Source: Palaemon carinicauda (lineage: Eukaryota; Arthropoda; Malacostraca; Decapoda; Palaemonidae). Taken from it: a DNA stretch of 64,000 nt. Positions 61,798 to 64,000 of the stretch are shown here, one piece after another. Position 1 is the stretch's first letter. Every line of letters starts with the position of its first letter. Under the pieces are notes generated by a model. It was not told the origin of the DNA, did not search any database, and worked only from the letters and a program-made list of their open reading frames with translations. Both the position numbers and the translations under genes were made by a program. The stretch is taken from assembly GCF_036898095.1 (NCBI RefSeq), contig NC_090728.1, positions 90,604,814 through 90,668,813 of the forward strand, given 5' to 3'.

Positions 61798-62206
61798 CAT
61801 CCATGCGTTTGTAAAATTATTATATAGAGAAATGTTGAATATGTTATATCTTTTAGTAGTCATATGCATATATCTGTATATTTATTTCTGTAACATTATA
61901 ACAGTTAAGTAATTCATTAACCACTTCGCATTGACAAAGGCTAATTATTTTACCTAGCTGACTTGACCTCTCCTTTCATGAAATTTAATTTCTTATACAC
62001 TAATCTGTGACTCAGAGTATGAGTTCGATATTCCAGAGCCATTGTGGTTATAAATGGAATTGGGGAATTATTTTACTCAAAGGAGAAACGTAAATTGTAA
62101 ATGGCTTTGGAAAGTGGAACTCGAACTGTCATTGCAATATGGAATTCCTCTGTAATTTTCGATTTGCCTGAAAACGCAAAGGCAATTTTCATTTCTTGCG
62201 TTATTC

Positions 62207-62243
<37 letters not shown>

Positions 62244-63047
62244 CGGTTTTTAGGTCATTTTGATGGCTATCAATCTCGATGTTCGAAATTTGAAATTTGA
62301 AGAATATGAAGTATTGGGGTAACAAGATATTCGGTCAACAAAATTGTATACCAATAATTTCCCTTGTTTTAATAACCTTTATTTGGAGGTATCATTTGTA
62401 TCCATGTAGATCAGGTTATATTTTTTTTCAACCTAGTTTGTCTATTTTATTTTTGCATTTTATTTTTGAAACTTTAATCATGGCTATAATATAACTTTAA
62501 GTTCCCGCTCCGTTGGATTTGGCATGGAAAAAGGAATAAGGAACTAAAGTGGAACCAGAGTCCTTTGTTGAGGAGATTAGAAAGGTTTCTGGGTTTGATG
62601 TAAAGAGGGTGCATTAGCGATGAGGCTCCTTATTTAATTGAGAGAGTAAAATATCACAATGGAGTACCAGGAGAAGACAGAAGTCCTGGGGAAAAAAGAT
62701 GAACCTAAAATTACTGGTGGTGTGTGGGAAACTCCTTCTGGAATAAGAATTTGTTCCCGGAATTTAATCCATTTGGAAAGTTTTGTTCATCATTATGGAG
62801 TCTACTTTGAAATTTATGTCCCACCACAAGGTCGTTACGTTTTCTGCTTCATTATAAAGGTATTTTTACGTGTATGACTCAGATATTGCTTAGTGTTCGA
62901 ATTTTAATTTATCCCATCATATGAGTTTTAAGTGGATTTTTTTCGGTATAATTGTTTTTTTTTTTTTTTTTTTTTTTTGTTATTGGGAATGCGTAATAAT
63001 CCACCTAATGCCTAAATTGAAGCGTGGTTTATATATGTATTTTTATT
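61795..63047. other. Intergenic with poly-T runs
   Basis: T runs at 62210-62243 and 62957-62979. The plus-strand frame 62659-62877 has mixed composition but no recognised domain. Confidence 0.5.
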
Positions 63048-63049
63048 TA

Positions 63050-63682
63050 CTATGCATTTCTTGGCGGGGTCCAATTGATTTTCGCTGATAAAATCCTACC
63101 AAAACATCGGATATGGGTCACATGTTGGAAATAGGTATTTGAAGCCACAGTCTAATTGGCAAAAATATGCAATAATGTCCAATGTGAATAAAAGGCACTT
63201 AACAGAGTAAATCTAAGAAATAGAGAGGGTAACTTAGCTAAATATAGACGCACCCAGAGAGAGGCTAGTTGTGACGTGAACTATGACATCAGACGTAATA
63301 CCCAGTAAACTTTCCATTCACAATAGTAAACACGCCGATAACCGGACGAGGACAGCAGAGCATTCATACGTCAAAGCCAATCTGGACTGGAGTGTATAGT
63401 AACTACGTCATACTACAGTAGAGTATCAATGAGTGGGAGGGCCTTCAGTAATGACGTCTACTTAGTCTCTCTCTGTGTGCCTCTAAATTTAGCTAAGTTA
63501 CCCTTTCAATTTCTTAGATTTACTCTGGTAAGTGTCTTTATTATTCACATTAGACATTACTGCATATTTTTGCCAATTAGACTGTGGCGTCAAATACCTA
63601 TATCCAAAATGTGACCCATATCCGATGTTTTGGTAGGATTTTATCAACGAAAATCAATTGGACACGGCCCTGAAATGCATAG
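63050..63682. mobile_element. 633-bp foldback MITE with TA target duplication
   Basis: Arms of 227-231 bp (63050-63276 and 63452-63682) are inverted repeats, roughly 90% identical by eye, starting CTATGCATTTC and ending GAAATGCATAG. TA flanks both ends (63048-63049 and 63683-63684). The ~175-bp centre is non-coding and carries several TGACGT/ACGTCA motifs. No transposase is present. TA duplication points to a Tc1/mariner-type partner, which is inference. Confidence 0.87.
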
Positions 63683-63775
63683 TAGTTTAATTCATATACA
63701 TCAAACATTTACGAGTACACCTTTCTGTTTTCACTAGAATAGATGTATATCAGGCTCTATTCATTTGCATGTGAA

Positions 63776-63776
<1 letters not shown>

Positions 63777-63853
<77 letters not shown>

Positions 63854-63865
63854 ATGTATATATAC

Positions 63866-63928
<63 letters not shown>

Positions 63929-63940
63929 CATATATAGACC
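63777..63940. repeat. (TC)n / (TA)n compound microsatellite
   Basis: About 73 bp of TC followed by TA runs with TATG and TACA units. Confidence 0.98.
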
Positions 63941-64000
63941 CCTTTCTGATTCAAGATACCGTAATGTAGTGAGAGCGTTTGTATGTCGCCATGATCAGCT

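Overview
The window looks like intergenic chromosome from an arthropod, most likely a decapod crustacean (shrimp-type). This rests on three things: an AT-rich background packed with very long (TA)n, (TC/GA)n and (CA/TG)n microsatellites; transposon families of a kind common in decapod genomes; and the absence of bacterial-style gene organisation. No host gene, tRNA gene, rRNA gene or CRISPR array could be supported. Everything recognisable is mobile DNA, its relics, or simple repeats. The taxonomic call is inference; no search was run.

Layout. (1) 2190-6616 is a nearly complete Ty3/Gypsy LTR retrotransposon of CsRn1 type: two 253-bp LTRs differing at 6 positions, a tRNA-Trp-type primer site, gag, protease and a long RT-RNase H-integrase frame. 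Gag meets protease at an in-phase A AAA AAC heptamer with a 10-bp stem-loop 8 nt downstream. The protease has a DMG active site, and an apparent one-base frameshift separates it from RT. (2) 7.8-33 kb holds relics: RTE-like LINEs (9.2, 19.3, 30.9 kb), an RNase H-bearing LINE (16.5 kb), a LINE fragment with a twin-priming-like inversion (23.7 kb), tRNA-derived SINEs (12.3, 22.0, 26.1 kb) and two long non-autonomous retroelements (7.8, 31.6 kb) whose 3' tail matches a LINE in the window. (3) 34350-40474 is a 6125-bp DNA transposon with ~500-bp terminal inverted repeats and a 3-bp TTA target duplication, inserted inside the RT gene of a minus-strand LINE. It encodes a Cys/His zinc-binding N-terminal protein (347 aa) and a 1208-aa protein joining a transposase-like region, an FEN1/XPG-type nuclease domain and a C-terminal Cys-rich CXC-like motif. 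This best fits the Academ superfamily (XPG-bearing AcademX type) and is the most interesting object here. (4) 40.6-64 kb holds a 116-bp hairpin element, further LINE and SINE copies, a 633-bp TA-flanked foldback MITE at 63.05 kb, and many microsatellites.

How the parts relate. The CR1/Jockey-group LINE (33.5-34.35 + 40.48-40.66 kb; second copy 47.5-48.25 kb) supplies the 3' tail shared with the non-autonomous elements at 7.8 and 31.6 kb, as expected if they borrow its machinery. The Academ-like insertion is younger than the LINE it splits. The Gypsy copy sits in a TA tract and, by LTR similarity, is fairly recent. Many retroelement relics start or stop at the edge of a (TA)n tract, so simple repeats and transposition appear linked.
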